DNA from: Nephrocerus scutellatus
Taxonomy: Eukaryota > Arthropoda > Insecta > Diptera > Pipunculidae
Direction: 5' to 3'
DNA: 64,000 nt
NCBI GenBank assembly: GCA_947095585.1
Contig: OX352762.1
Coordinates: 10,643,969-10,707,968, forward strand
Shown here: one piece after another, positions 1 to 10,674 of the stretch
How positions within the stretch are numbered: position 1 is the first letter of the stretch
Layout: each line of letters opens with the position of its first letter
Made by a program: the position numbers and the translations under genes
The notes under the pieces: model-generated
What the model was told of the DNA's origin: nothing
Seen by the model: only the letters and a program-made list of their open reading frames with translations
Database searches by the model: none

Positions 1-100
1 AGGTTAGTGTGTGTAGTGTCAGTGGGCGGGTGTTAACCTGGTGGGGTCAGTGGGATGTGGCAGCCGGGAAACGCCGGGTATTTCCGCTAGTATATATATA
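1..100 (+). repeat. Dispersed repeat end, possible Helitron-type 3' terminus
   Basis: G/T-rich sequence ends in a CCGGG-N-CGCCGGGT block followed by a CTAG|T terminus near 90-94. The same arrangement recurs at 45480-45637, where GGCAGCCGGGCAAGGCCGGG is followed by TATCTCAGCTAG|T. A CTRR end placed just after a GC-rich block resembles a Helitron 3' end, but I see no clean hairpin and no helicase. A second GGGCAACG/CGGGT block with CTAG lies at about 151-175. The class assignment is inference; the repeat itself is directly visible. Confidence 0.35.
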
Positions 101-324
101 AAGTAATATAGTTTCCCTTTTTTTAAGATAAAGAAACAAAATTTTATTTACCCGGGCAACGTCGGGTGTTCTAGAAAATTAAATAATTTTATGGAAAACA
201 ATTATTTTGCTGAACGTGAGACTTCCACTTTAATGAGCAACTGAAAACTAAAGCTAATAACTAATTATGACAAAATGTCGGTAAATTCGGGTTCATCAAA
301 TGCGTATACGATTCCGAAAGTAGA

Positions 325-762
325 ATACATAACGCGGTACTAAATTTTTGAATCCGAATGAAATGTCAATACAATCGGATTACGCGGTAGCCCTCCTGAT
401 GAACATTTAGAGCGCCACGAGTATTGCAATTGAATGAAAGGAGAGGTGGCATGCAGATGCCTATTTGACTTGAGCACCGCTGGTAGAAGAAAAGACAAAA
501 CATAAAAGATACGTTTTATCGCACGGTTTTGTATTCTATCTAGCTGATGAAAGGTAGTTTTAGGCACACCAGACCAGATATGACAATTGTACTCAAGTTA
601 AGGGCGAATAAAAGTCTTGTAGATAGTAGCCAGAACAGAGGGAGAGAATTATTTCTTGCACCAGGCTAGAAAACCTAAACATTTCTGGCGACGGTAAATA
701 AGTGGACATTTCAACGAAGCTTGTCGTTAACGCACATACCGAGAATTGCGCGATTTTCCAAC
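325..762 (-). pseudogene. Jockey-type LINE (J1) RT C-terminal fragment
   Basis: Minus-strand translation matches the thumb and C-terminal region of the J1 reverse transcriptase that is best preserved at 48310-50790. Shared blocks include ILGMCVNDKL, KTTFHQLDRIQNRAIK and the CMPPL motif, spread over several frames. The fragment is 5' truncated: its right end abuts RTE-a at about 762. Internal stops and frame changes make it dead. Adjacent LINE fragments in the same orientation suggest successive truncated insertions. Confidence 0.75.
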
Positions 763-2445
763 CCTTATGTTGTTCCGTAGGCACCTATTAACGAACGTTT
801 GTAATCTATTTGTGATAGTAGCGGTCACCTTCCAAGTGCTGCACCCATACAACAGCACAGATTCAACATTTGAACGGAACAGTCGCAGCATGGTGTTTAA
901 CCTGATCGCATTGTTTCGCCATATCATGGACATCACTCCAAACACTGATTTGGCTTTGCTGATTCGGTTGACAATGTCCTGTTCAGTTCCAGCTTCAGTC
1001 GATACAATACTCCCAAGATATTGGAAACTCTCTACTCTCTCTTTACCGGATATCCAGCAATGTTAACTTGAGTTACTGAGTTAGTGCCGAAGTTGATGAT
1101 TTCGGTTTTGGCAGTATTAATCTTCAAAAGCGCAACATTTGCCTCCTATTCCACATTTGTTGTCATTTGGTGCAGCTCCACAATCCTGTGTGAGAGTAAA
1201 CATACGTCGTCAGCGTAGTCCAGATGTTTGAATTGAAATGTAAGAGTCCAACGAATTCCTCCGTTTCCAGTAGATAAAGCTGCGCGAAACACATCGCTAA
1301 TCACCAACAAAAAAAGGATCGGCGATAGAATGCAACCTTGTCGTACCCCACTTAGGATCTCGAATTCCTCTGACAGCTTTCCTCTATGCAGCACATGACA
1401 TTTAGAGCCATCATAGGTTGCTTTAACAAAGCTATTAGTTTATCGGGTATACCTCTCCTGCGCAAGGTGAGCCAGATAAACTGTTTGTTGACACTGTCAA
1501 ACGCCTTCTCAAAATCGATGAACAGCAGGTGCAGTGGTGACCGGAATTCAACGCACTGTTCAATAATGACTCGCAGGGTGGTAGCCTACACAGGAGGATC
1601 CAGTGCGGAAACCTGCTGGTTCGGCATCGAGTGTATCTTCCAGATGTTCCTTAATTCGCTCAAGTAATACTTTGGCTATTACCTTTGCAACTGCAGGAAG
1701 AGCTCAAATACCTCTCCAGTTTTCGCACTTTATAAGACTACCTTTTTTAGGGAGCTTGACAATCATTCCCTTCTTCCACTCGTCGGGGAAACTTTCTGCC
1801 TCCCAAGTTCTCTCTACAAGAGGATATAAAAGCTCTGCTGATGTTGTTGGAGCGGCACGCAGAAGCTTTGCGGGTATACCATCTAGTCCTACCGACTTGT
1901 TGTTCTTTAGTGCAGCAGCTCCGTTTGATTTGGGTGCATATCGTTGGCGAATACACGGGTAAGGACCATAGAAAAATTCTCCTTCCATCGCTTGAGCTGA
2001 TCCTCATCTGAAACGAGTATGGCACCTAGGCCTTTCCCCGGATGCTGGCTAGAGCGGTGACCACCTGTGAGCTCTTTGGTGATTCTGTAAACGGTTCTGC
2101 TATCGCACCTGCTCGCTGCTTACTCTGCTTCGGAGGCGATATTGTTAATATAATTACGTTTGTCACGTCTCATTTTTGATCCTTGATCCTCGATGCTGCT
2201 GGGGTATCTACAATACGATCCGCCTCCAGGTATCCTCGCCTGGCTTTCAACCAACAATACTTTTGCGCTCCAGATGTGAAAACATTTTTCATGTTCTTGG
2301 ATGGTTGGCAGTGAGCTGCAGATTGCTTCCACTCCTTGCCATAAATGATCCCTTAATTGTTGGCGTACTGAGGGGATTTTCTTGATCAAGGTTTTTTGTA
2401 CTTTTCCCTCATCCATGATTCATTGATAAAAGCATTTTGACCAGC
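762..2445 (-). pseudogene. RTE-like LINE (RTE-a), reverse transcriptase remnant
   Basis: The minus strand reads through broken frames of a LINE ORF2. From right to left there is a linker region, an RT block with VGLDGIPAKLL and FPDEWKKGMIVKLPKKG, a block with GVRQGCILSPILF and HLDYADDVCLL (the YADD catalytic motif, about 1220), and a C-terminal piece with LLYGCSTWKVT and RLQTFVNRCLR. These blocks are typical of RTE-type insect elements. Several frameshifts and stops are present and no complete frame survives. A sister copy lies at 36870-38060 on the same strand and shows the same stretch of RT. Confidence 0.8.
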
Positions 2446-3479
2446 CTCGTTTTAGTTTCGTGTAAAAATAAAAAATAGTGACACCAAGCTGTACCCAGGC
2501 AGATTTAATTCCGGGGTATCGGAATTATCAAATACCGGAGTTTCACTCAGCGCCAGAGTTCTGATCTATGGACATGTACATAAATAAACACAGCGAAAAA
2601 GCTCGTTCTCAGCCCACGTATGTTGCTGAGATCCATTCTGAAATCACACATAACTACAAAAAACAAACACACATGGCGTATGGCACTACTCGTATTATAT
2701 TAAAATGCGAATCTTATCAGGCATTACTGGTAAATATTTATTTTTTTTTTAAAGTTTATATAGAAATTTTTTTACATTTACTTGTTTGAGTTTACATGAG
2801 AAATTATGGAAAATATTCGCTCTAACGCATAGTTAGAGTGAGGCAGACATAAACAATACTTTGCCAATTCAGTTAAATTTGGAAAACGATCAGACCCACA
2901 ATTTTGTTCTGATTAAATAAGTTCTTCATTTTCCGTTTTTAAAATTAAAATCTTCAATATTTCCACCTAATGGGGAATAAAATCCACGACTTGAACACTG
3001 AACACTGACAGTTCAAAAAAAAAACTCTGGTGTTGAGATTTCTAACTAAAAGCACACACAATGGAATTATTTCATTCCTACAAAAAGCTGGAATAAAATT
3101 ATTCCGAGTGCATGGCATTGATGTTGTATAATTATTCTAATTCTTATTCCGATACTAATAGAATGCAGCGATAGAGAATTTAAAAATTGTCAAAAATAAA
3201 TAAATGGATGTAAAAGCAGATTGAAGAGAGTACTTTAAAAAAAAAAATTACACGCGCCGCACGCGCCACACTTTCTCACGCGACATGCGCCACACGCGTC
3301 ACGATTGTCTTAAAACTAGTTCCATTAAATTCTAAATGGTAAAAGCCGAGTTCCTACCAAAATAATAGTTATAAGTTATAAGTTTAGTTTTAAGTCAAAA
3401 TTGTATATTACTTAAATGTTTAATAAAATATCTAAATATAATCCCGTGTATGTATATTTTGTTGTAATTCAGTCTAAAG
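2446..3479. other. AT-rich interval without recognisable gene
   Basis: I see no coding signal. The stretch is AT-rich, with a short GC-rich island at about 3250-3302 made of repeated CACGCGCCACACGCG-like words. These resemble the CG-rich part of the satellite-like repeat at 4360-6060 and 33990-34695, so this is probably another decayed piece of that family. Confidence 0.4.
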
Positions 3480-3866
3480 ACTAATTTATCATAGAAGCCT
3501 TATAGTATGCAACGTTAAATGTAGGTCTTTCATTCAAAAGCGAAAGGTCGTAAGCAATTTCTGAAATAGACTGAAAAAACCACATTTTACTTTGCAAACA
3601 TTTATGTTTAAAAAAAAACGATACCGATGCGTAGATTGAGTATGTATTTGTTTTCAGTTTTCTCAGGTCTAGTAACCCCTATGAATGAAAAAATTACGCC
3701 ATCGCAAGCCGATCGCTAACTAATTGTTTTAAAACAAGCCCCATCAAAGTATGGCTGGTAGAACCCGAGATATACGACACGACAAACAAACGTACACGTT
3801 CGCTGAAAAAAAAATTTCATGTCCTCTGAATATAAGCTTCGCCCTTCGGGCTCGCAATTATTCTCT
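3480..3866 (+). repeat. Dispersed repeat, inverted copy at 62690-63000
   Basis: This segment recurs in inverted orientation near the far end of the window. Shared words include GTAGGTCTTTCATTCA, AACCCCTATGAATGAA, GCCATCGCAAGCCG and a sharp end ATAAGCTTCGCC-TTCGGGCTCGC. The GCCC-TTC-GGGC core near that end can fold into a short hairpin. The copy here carries extra sequence in the middle. It has no coding potential that I can recognise; a non-autonomous DNA element is the likeliest class. Confidence 0.6.
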
Positions 3867-4075
3867 TTTTTATTTTAAGGTGATTGATTTAAACATTTTG
3901 CACTGTTCCTGTTTTCGGTTCTCGTTTGAATCCTCATATGAAAACATTTAATAAGAAATATAGAAAACTTCGAGTAAAAATAGCAAAAATTGTGGAAATT
4001 CAACAACACTCCGTTTGGTATTTTAAAAGTACACTCCAGATTTTAATATAAGATACATTTGTATCGAGCATAACA

Positions 4076-4147
4076 TCCTCGATAGTATAGTGGTCAGTAT
4101 CCCCGCCTGTCACGCGGGAGACCGGGGTTCAATTCCCCGTCGGGGAG
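4076..4147 (+). tRNA. tRNA-Asp: tRNA-Asp (anticodon GTC)
   Basis: A 72-nt cloverleaf. The 7-bp acceptor stem pairs TCCTCGA with TCGGGGA (one G-U pair) and the discriminator is G. The D-arm carries the A box (TAGTATAGTGG), the anticodon stem is CCCGC/GCGGG with loop CTGTCAC giving anticodon GTC at 4109-4111, and the T-arm carries GGTTCAATTCC (B box). There is no intron. A Pol III T-run follows 10 nt downstream. Everything fits a functional nuclear tRNA-Asp gene. Confidence 0.97.
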
Positions 4148-4157
4148 AGTGCTTCGC

Positions 4158-4166
4158 TTTTTTTTT
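4158..4166 (+). terminator. Pol III terminator of tRNA-Asp
   Basis: A run of nine T on the sense strand, 11 nt after the tRNA end, is a standard RNA polymerase III stop signal. Confidence 0.85.
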
Positions 4167-4359
4167 AATTTTAGTAAATATATTAAGAAATGGGTAACCT
4201 TTTCCTAGAAAAACAGAAAATCTGAAGCTGTCTAGCAAATTTTTAGATTGGTTTTGTATGGTTCAAGAGTTTACCATTTTTTTCACATAACTAGAAAATT
4301 ACACATTACGCGGTTACCCTACAACAATACCTCACGACTCAAAGTGAATTGCGATTTTC

Positions 4360-4779
4360 TAAAGGAAGCCATAGAAATACAGAAGAGGCAGAATAAAGAC
4401 GCGTGGCGCGTGTGATGGGTTGAATTTTTTTTTCGACTTCATTTTAACCAACTTCCACACGACCTAGAGAGCTGCAGTTTGCGAGTGTCTAAGTCCAAAA
4501 TAGCATTTTTTATATTCCGAGTATGACGCGTGTCGCGTGTGAAACGTGTGATGGTTTGAAATTGCACCATTTTCTCGTTTTTTGAGGTCTTTTTTAACCA
4601 CCTTTCGCACGACCCAGAGGGATGCCAAGGGCCCATTTTAATATTTCGATTTTGGCACGTGGCGTGTGTGAAGCTTGTAAAAAAGAAAATTCTTTGAAAT
4701 AGCCTCGACCTCAAAAACAGATATTTTGGCGATTATTACCAAATAATAATAGACTGTATGGCGTGTTTCGATGAACATA
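4360..4779. repeat. Satellite-like CG-word repeat, left block
   Basis: Units contain ACGCGTGTCGCGTGTG, 'AACCA(A/C)CTTCC(A/G)CACGACC(T/C)AGAG' type words and TCTAAGTCCAAAATA, repeated with about 100-170 bp spacing. The block continues at 5733-6060 beyond a mariner insertion, and the opposite orientation is found at 33990-34695 and 38150-38245. Methylatable CpG words are unusually dense for this AT-rich window. Non-coding. Confidence 0.7.
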
Positions 4780-4781
4780 TA

Positions 4782-5732
4782 TCGGGTGTTTCAACAGGTG
4801 CGCTTCAACTTTTCTCCGATAAGGACGGCGAACGACGCCATATTTTTTATTGTTCTTTTGTCATTTGGAAACTTCATTAGTATGCATTTCATCATGGAAC
4901 GCTCCACATGTGAACAGCGATTGCAAATCGTGCAAATTTTTTATCAAAATAATCGTTCTGTTGCCGCTACTTTAAGAGCAGATTTTCACCGAAAAATCAT
5001 CTTCAGCGATGAGGCGCACTTTTGGCTAGAAGGATTTGTCAACAAGCAAAATATGCGTTACTGGGCAGAAAGCAACCCACACATGATTCATGAGGCACCG
5101 TTGCATCCCGAAAAAGTCACTGTTTGGTGCGGATTACATGCCGGCGGCGTCATTGGGCCATATTTTTTCATCGACTATAACGATCGCCACGTTACTGTTA
5201 ATGGAAATAGGTACCGCGATATGATAAACGATTTTTTTTTGCCGCAATTGAATGGAATGGACTTGGACGACATGTGGTTTCAGCAGGACGGGGCCACATG
5301 CCACACAGCACACGATACAATCGCGTTATTGAAGACTAAGTTCGATGAGCGTGTTATTTCGCGAAATGGGCCCGTCCAGTGGCCGCCGCGCTCGTGTGAT
5401 TTGACACCTCTAGATTATTTTCTTTGGGGTTATGTGAAGTCATTGGTCTATGCCAATAAGCCGGCGACGTTGCAAGAGCTCAGAGCCAATATTGAACGTG
5501 AAATTGCTGGAATTTCGGCCGATTTATGCGAAAGAGTGGTCGAAAATTGGGTTCAAAGATTGGACTTCGTAAAACGTGTACGCGGTGGTCATGCAAAAGA
5601 AATCGAGTTTCATACTTAAATGTATCATATGTATATGTTCAAATTCGTTAATAAAAAAAAAGTTAGTTCAAAAGTCGAACAGTTTGTGTTTTATTCAAAA
5701 AAAAGTTGAAGTGCTCTTATTGAAAAACCCTG
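4782..5732 (+). mobile_element. rosa-type (D,D41D) mariner copy A, internally deleted
   Basis: The element is bounded by imperfect terminal inverted repeats: the left TCGGGTGTTTCAACAGGTGC and the right end read in reverse CAGGGTTTTTCAATAAGAGC share most positions, and both continue into (C/A)CTTCAACTTTT. Each side has a TA dinucleotide (4780-4781 and 5733-5734), as expected for Tc1/mariner. It interrupts the satellite-like repeat, whose halves match the uninterrupted unit at 5960-6050. At 951 bp it is shorter than a full element because the DNA-binding half of the transposase is missing. Confidence 0.85.
4882..5619 (+). pseudogene. Mariner (rosa-type) transposase with deleted HTH region
   Basis: A continuous frame of 245 codons. 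The N-terminus begins like a mariner transposase (helix-turn-helix start with NRSVAATLR), then jumps directly to the catalytic domain FHRKIIFSDEAHFWL, so roughly 100 residues of DNA-binding domain are absent. Catalytic residues visible are D in FSDEAHF, D in WFQQDGATCH and a third D in CDLTPLDYFLWG; I count 41 residues between the second and third, the rosa/D,D41D spacing. The catalytic domain is otherwise intact to the stop. Reading upstream of 4882 runs into the terminal inverted repeat, so a start there is unlikely. Probably unable to bind its ends, hence non-autonomous. Confidence 0.82.
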
Positions 5733-6060
5733 TATATAAAATTTTGTACCCGAAAAACGAAGTTTTGTCTGGCGCGTGTGTTGGGTTAATTTTTTGGACT
5801 TCTTTGAGGTCCTTTTTAACCTACCTTCTCACGACCTAGAGAGCTGAAATTTTGTAAATGTCTAAGTCCAAAATATCATTTTTTTTATTCCGAGTATGAC
5901 GCGTGTCGCGTGTGGCGGCGCGTGTGATGGGTTGAAATTTTGAGTTTTTCAAAAATTCAAAAACAGATATTTTGCCGATTATTACCAAATAATAAACGAC
6001 TGTGTTGCGTGTTTCGATGTATATATAAAAACTTGGACCCGAAAAACCAAGTTTTTTACA
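5733..6060. repeat. Satellite-like CG-word repeat, right block
   Basis: Continues the left block after the mariner insertion. It carries the same CTCACGACCTAGAGAGCTG, TCTAAGTCCAAAATA and ACGCGTGTCGCGTGTGG words, and a second copy of the sequence (AACAGATATTTTG-CGATTATTACC) that borders the mariner on its left. Confidence 0.7.
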
Positions 6061-6224
6061 TTTACTTGTTTTTCTCGAAGATGAAAATGCGAACAGAACA
6101 CGGTCATCGGAGAACGATGCAGAGGCATGATAACCCATATCAACTTGATAACCTAGATTGGACTTCTGTGGCGACGTTAAATATCGATCTGACTATTCAT
6201 TGATCAACATTGATCAAGCTATTC

Positions 6225-6290
6225 CTTAAATAAGGCAAGAAACCATCGAAAATGTGCTCCAAAATTGGGTTTCATAGGACGCCCTACTGT
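6225..6290 (+). pseudogene. Mariner transposase C-terminal scrap
   Basis: Translates as ETIENVLQNWVS with flanking residues, matching the C-terminus of the rosa-type transposase at 11945-12812 (TIENVLKNWTERMG). Only about 20 codons remain. Confidence 0.5.
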
Positions 6291-7297
6291 AAAGTCAACC
6301 AAAGTAGCCATTTGAATGAAATTATTGAGGAGAGTAAACCTTCCGATAACTAATCGGAGGGTACTGTGATTGCTTTATAGCAAATTTAAAAATAAACCAA
6401 CCGTTGTTACCGTCAAAGGAGTAACTAAATACCGTACTGTACTTCCCAACCAAATCACACACAATCACACGTTAATAGCACCAAATCATGACTGATAAAC
6501 ACCTCGAGTGTAACAAGCGGCTTACTTGCGCCGACGATACCTCACATAACATTAAGAATATTCGAAAATCGTGCATTCAGGTGCAAATCCTGATAAAAAT
6601 GACGTCCCATGCGACACGACATACCTGGACCAGGACTTTGCAGAATAATCCATTTCCATTGTCAGAATTAAATTGTCTTTTATCCTGATTGTTGTTTAGT
6701 CCAGGACGATTCAGTTAAAATGGTGCAATGATAACTTGGAGTTGGTTTATAGTCGCTTGTCGCTTATTTTCGAATACATCCATCTGTGTCTGTGTGTTTA
6801 TAGTAGAATTTTAATTAAAAATGTTGTCAAAAAGCCGGATATTCATGTGATGTGGCTATAACAATGACGTTTGTTTTCAGCTAGTGTCCATCAGGTGACT
6901 GATATAAAGGATTAGTAATAAAGAACGACCGACAGACTGACTGAAAGCGTTCCATCATCTGTGACAAGATTGATTAAGCAATTATTAATAAAATGTCCCA
7001 GCATTTATGGCCAACAAATGTTCCCAACTTCTACTGACCAGCTTTTGTCTGATGGATCTTCTTTCTTAGTCTTTTTTTCATTCATTATTGTGGAGAAACC
7101 TTAAAACAAATTTAAAAACTTAAACTCTCACTGTCTGAGCATCTCCTCTTTTCTTTGGACTTCAATCAACTTCAGACGAAGCGCTTCAGCCGGTATTTAA
7201 TCCGGTCCTGGTGCTTTTCTGTTTTTCAGCGACCTTTTGCAGCCTCGTTTAGCTGCACTTTAAAGAACGACACAGCCAAGGTTAATGTTTGTTCTCA
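6291..7297. other. Interval without recognisable gene
   Basis: No convincing coding frame, RNA gene or repeat structure seen on either strand. Confidence 0.4.
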
Positions 7298-7765
7298 TCA
7301 CCATCATATTTGGCTCTACAGCTGGAGACTGGTATACCGCAAAATATATTTTAAGAGGTTCATATTTCGAGCCGATCAATATCAATCAGTTTGTTAAAGA
7401 ACAAAGTTTGTCAAAGAATTGTCCGACCACTATCTTAATTAAAACACCATGGATCTTCTGCGGACTTGGCCTAAATGTACAAATCCGCTTGCTCGATCTG
7501 AATGAAAGCTTCTTGTACAGAGCTCTTGAGTATCTACTTGTCAAAATCGTCTGCGTAAGCCCTTACATTAGAGTCTCGGATCAACCAACGCAAAGTTGAA
7601 GAGAACGCTGGCCAGTCCAAAGCTCGTGTGACAATGATCCGGGTATCTTTACTTGGCTCATAACATTGGTTATAGTCAACCTACATAGTCGTTAATTTGG
7701 GATGCCCAAATATCTCAAGGTTTATAAAGTTCTACTATAAGCGGCTTTAACGGCTATAAACAGAT
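7298..7765 (-). pseudogene. RTE-b LINE, internally deleted copy
   Basis: Carries the family 3' end at its left edge (minus strand: GTAGAGCCAAATATGATG-GTGATG) and then RT-derived sequence matching 8500-8850 of the next copy, for example GAAAGCTTC-TGTACAG, TTTGGGATGCC and GCGGCTTTAA-G-CTATAAA. The block between is shorter than in the neighbour and broken in every frame. It sits directly beside the longer copy at 7766-9215 in the same orientation. Confidence 0.65.
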
Positions 7766-9215
7766 GATATCATCATCATATTTGGCTCTACAACCGGGGT
7801 CCGGTCCTGTCCTCCTGAAAAGTTCTCTCCACCGGTCCCGATTTCGAGCCGATGTCATCCAGCATCCAGCATGGCATCCCTAAACTCTGGGCGTCCATCC
7901 TTCCAGCGTAGGCTTTGCCGGCCTCGCTGTCATGTTCCGCAAAAGACTTTCCGAGCAGAAAGCTCTTTGTTCATGCAAGGTAAGTGTCCTGCCCACCGGA
8001 GCCTACAGAGCTTAATTATCTTCAAGATGTCGACATCGCGGTAGCGTTCGTAGATCTCATCATTAAAGAGTCTCCGGAAACGTACTTCCTCACATACTGG
8101 GCCATCAATTCTCCGTAAGAGTTTTCTCTCGAACGCGGTTAAGAGATCAGAATGCTTTTTTCTATGCACCCAAGTCTCGGATCCATTTGTAAGTACTGGT
8201 ATGACCAATGTTTTATATATCAGCAGCTTGCTATGGTTAAGGTTAAGTTCCTGCATTTGAAGAGTCCTGGCAGACTATAGTACGCTTTGTTAGCTTTAAA
8301 CAACCGTGCGCTTTTTTTTTTGTTCCATGCTGTTATCGGCTGCTACAGTTGACCAGAGATAGTTAAAGGATTGCATTACTTCAAATTCGCGCTCCACACT
8401 TTTAATTGCGGGATCAATGTTGAATCTTCTAGTCACAGATGTGGCCACCAGTACTTTATTTTGCTCTCATTTATGTGTAGCCCCAGATTTCGTGGTGCAT
8501 GCTCGATATGGATGAAAGCTTCCTGTACAGCACTTGGGTTTCTACCAACGATGTCAATATCGTCTCCGTAAGCCAGTATCTAAATGGACTTATAGAGGAT
8601 GGTTCGTCTCGCCGCTACGTCAGAGTTTCGGATCACTTTCTCCAACGCCAAGTTGAAGAGGAAGCAGCAGATATTGAATGGGCTTGATAGTGATCCGGAT
8701 ATTTGTACTTACTTACTTACTACATAGTCGTGTCAGTTTATTTGGGATGCCGAATTCTATCATGGCTTTATAAAGTTCTACTCTAGCTATGCTATCATAG
8801 GCGGCTTTAAAGTCTATAAAAAGATGGTGTAGTGATTTTTGAAACTCTAGACATTTGTTCATCACCTGTCTAATGGTGTAAATCTGATCAGTTGTTGATT
8901 TGGCTGGTATGGACCAAGGATGACTTTAGCGTATGGGGCTATCCTGGAAGTCTGGAAGGATAGAGGAGAAAATCTTATACGCGGTACTCAAAAACGTTAT
9001 ACCACGATAATTGCTGCTGCATTTTGTGATATCTCCTTCTTATGTATGGAGCACAGGATGACTCTTCGCCAGTCTTCTGGCATCGCCTCTTCCTCACATA
9101 CTTGCACTATTATTTCATAAATTGCTTGGTGTAATGTGAGGCCTCCTATTTTTATTAATTCCTCTGGTATCCCACCTGATCAATGGGACTTATTATTTTT
9201 GAGCCTTGGTGGCGG
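7766..9215 (-). pseudogene. RTE-b LINE, reverse transcriptase remnant
   Basis: On the minus strand the 3' end at 7766 reads GGTTGTAGAGCCAAATATGATGATGAT. Upstream is a C-terminal domain with KLLIYKTLVIPVLTNGSETW, FERKLLRRI-GPVCEE and LCRLRWAGH, and further up are RT pieces: a LFIDFKAAYDSI-like block near 8800-8850 (shifted) and GGIPEELIKIGG with PEDWRRVILC near 9050-9180. Frames change repeatedly. The same C-terminal domain occurs at 58395-59137. Right end near 9215 is a truncation. Confidence 0.78.
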
Positions 9216-9234
9216 CAGTATATTATAGCCCGTT

Positions 9235-9800
9235 CAAGAAGTATTGAGGTTTTCTTGCGGTGGTCTCAATGGCGGTTTGAGAAAGTCTTTACGAAGGTTT
9301 TGCCGGAGTCTTAAGGGAATTATGGGATTTATGAAGGTTTGAGAGGGTCTTGAGACTTAAGAGGGTTTTGTGGGGGTCTTAAGAGAATTAAGGTGTCGTG
9401 TTGTGATCTTGAGGGAGTCCTCAGGGAGTCTTAAGGGTGGTCCTCAGGTAGGATGGTTTGAGGGGAGTCCTTGAGATGGTCTTTAGTGGGGTGTTTAGGC
9501 GGTCCTGAGGAGGGCTTAAAGGGGTTCCGAGAGGGTCGTGAGTGGAGTCTTGAGGGAGTCTTTAAGTAGTCTTAAAGGAGTCTTTAGGTGGTCTTGAGGG
9601 GATTTTTAGAGTGTCTTGAGTAGAGTCTTAAGAGGGTTTTGTAGGGGTCTTAAGGGGGTTTAAAAGGGAACTTGAGCAGTTTTGAGAGGTGTCTTAGGAG
9701 GGTTTTTAGGGGTTTTTAAGGGAATTTTGAGCAGGGTGTTGAGGGGTTTTGAGGTGGTCTTGAGCAGGTTCTTAAGAGGGTCTTAGAGGAATCTTAATCT
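9235..9800 (+). repeat. G/T-rich degenerate tandem array
   Basis: About 565 bp built from irregular units such as GGGTCTTGAGGGAGTCTTAAG and GGGGGTTTTGAG, with few C residues on this strand. Units are roughly 10-22 nt and drift strongly, so exact copy number cannot be given by eye. The strand bias is extreme compared with the flanks. No open frame. It starts where the RTE-b remnant ends and stops at the hairpin at 9802. Confidence 0.8.
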
Positions 9801-9801
9801 G

Positions 9802-9857
9802 AGAACCGTGCTAAGCATTTGAGGTTGTCATAAGCCTCAAATGCTTAGCACGATTCT
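9802..9857. repeat. Near-perfect 23-bp hairpin
   Basis: Left arm 9802-9824 and right arm 9835-9857 are inverted repeats with one mismatch in 23 positions (core CGTGCTAAGCATTTGAGG), separated by a 10-nt loop. It directly follows the G/T-rich array. It could be a replication-slippage palindrome, the joined ends of a tiny foldback element, or a small-RNA precursor; the loop is short for a typical miRNA. Confidence 0.75.
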
Positions 9858-10674
9858 ATTAAATTATCTGGTTTTTTAAGCCACTAATATTCCAGATTTC
9901 CATTAAAACCATTCCAGCAATTTTCATTTATTTTATAGCAGTTCTAGTGGCTCCAGATCTACCATCTATTTTATTTTTTTACCTTTTAGGGGGCTAGCTA
10001 TGCTTCAATAAAAGCCATTTTTTAGAAAAAAAAAAAAAGTTGTTTTTTATATAATTTTATTTTATACCCTTTAGCCAACATCAGTTTCCTGGTCGCATGT
10101 ACAAAACCCGTTAAAAGAGATTCCCTTTTTTACATTTCTCTAGATTTTAATTTGGAAGATTAAACTGTCGCCCCGTTTTACTTACGATTGCGATTTACCT
10201 CTTAACCAGCCATTAACACCCCGCCAGAACCAGTTCTTACCGTCTGTATATGTGACCTGAGACTATATGGAAATGATTTAAAAAAAATATATATATAGAA
10301 AGTAGGAACATCTTTATCCATCGCCTCCTGCACTATTAATTGCATTCAAAATGGATAAATAATTTATTTAAAGTCGCAAGGATAACGTGCAACAGAGTTA
10401 GATTGCTACTTAATTCAAATGAGATACGAGTATAGACGACAACCAACGGACCATCGTCGCGACGATGCTGCTCCTTTGTAGTAGCATAGAGGTCATTATT
10501 ATTATCCAGATGGGTCGAGAGTTTTATAAGAAAATTACGTGGCGGGGAGGAAATAATGGGATATGGTAATACAGTTTCATTTCGTCTTTTAGTTGGTGTC
10601 GCCCGCCGCCGTTTTAGCCTCCCGGTGCCTAGGAGAATGGTCATGCTCGCGTCGTTCCCGTTTCCATCCTCATC
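9858..10674. other. Interval without assigned gene
   Basis: Nothing firm. The minus strand has a 102-codon frame at 10644-10336 starting MTILLGTGRLKRRR, basic at its N-terminus, with no similarity I recognise; it follows the small secreted-looking ORF by 30 nt in another frame and may be chance. The segment 10400-10700 is less AT-rich than its surroundings. Confidence 0.35.

Noticed and set aside
4771..4881. Upstream extension of the mariner frame to 4771
   Set aside because: It translates the terminal inverted repeat and flanking satellite sequence; the transposase-like part begins near 4882.
10336..10644. 102-codon minus-strand frame after the small secreted ORF
   Set aside because: Could in principle be a second exon, but no splice acceptor or matching phase was found, and the protein shows no recognisable features beyond a basic start.
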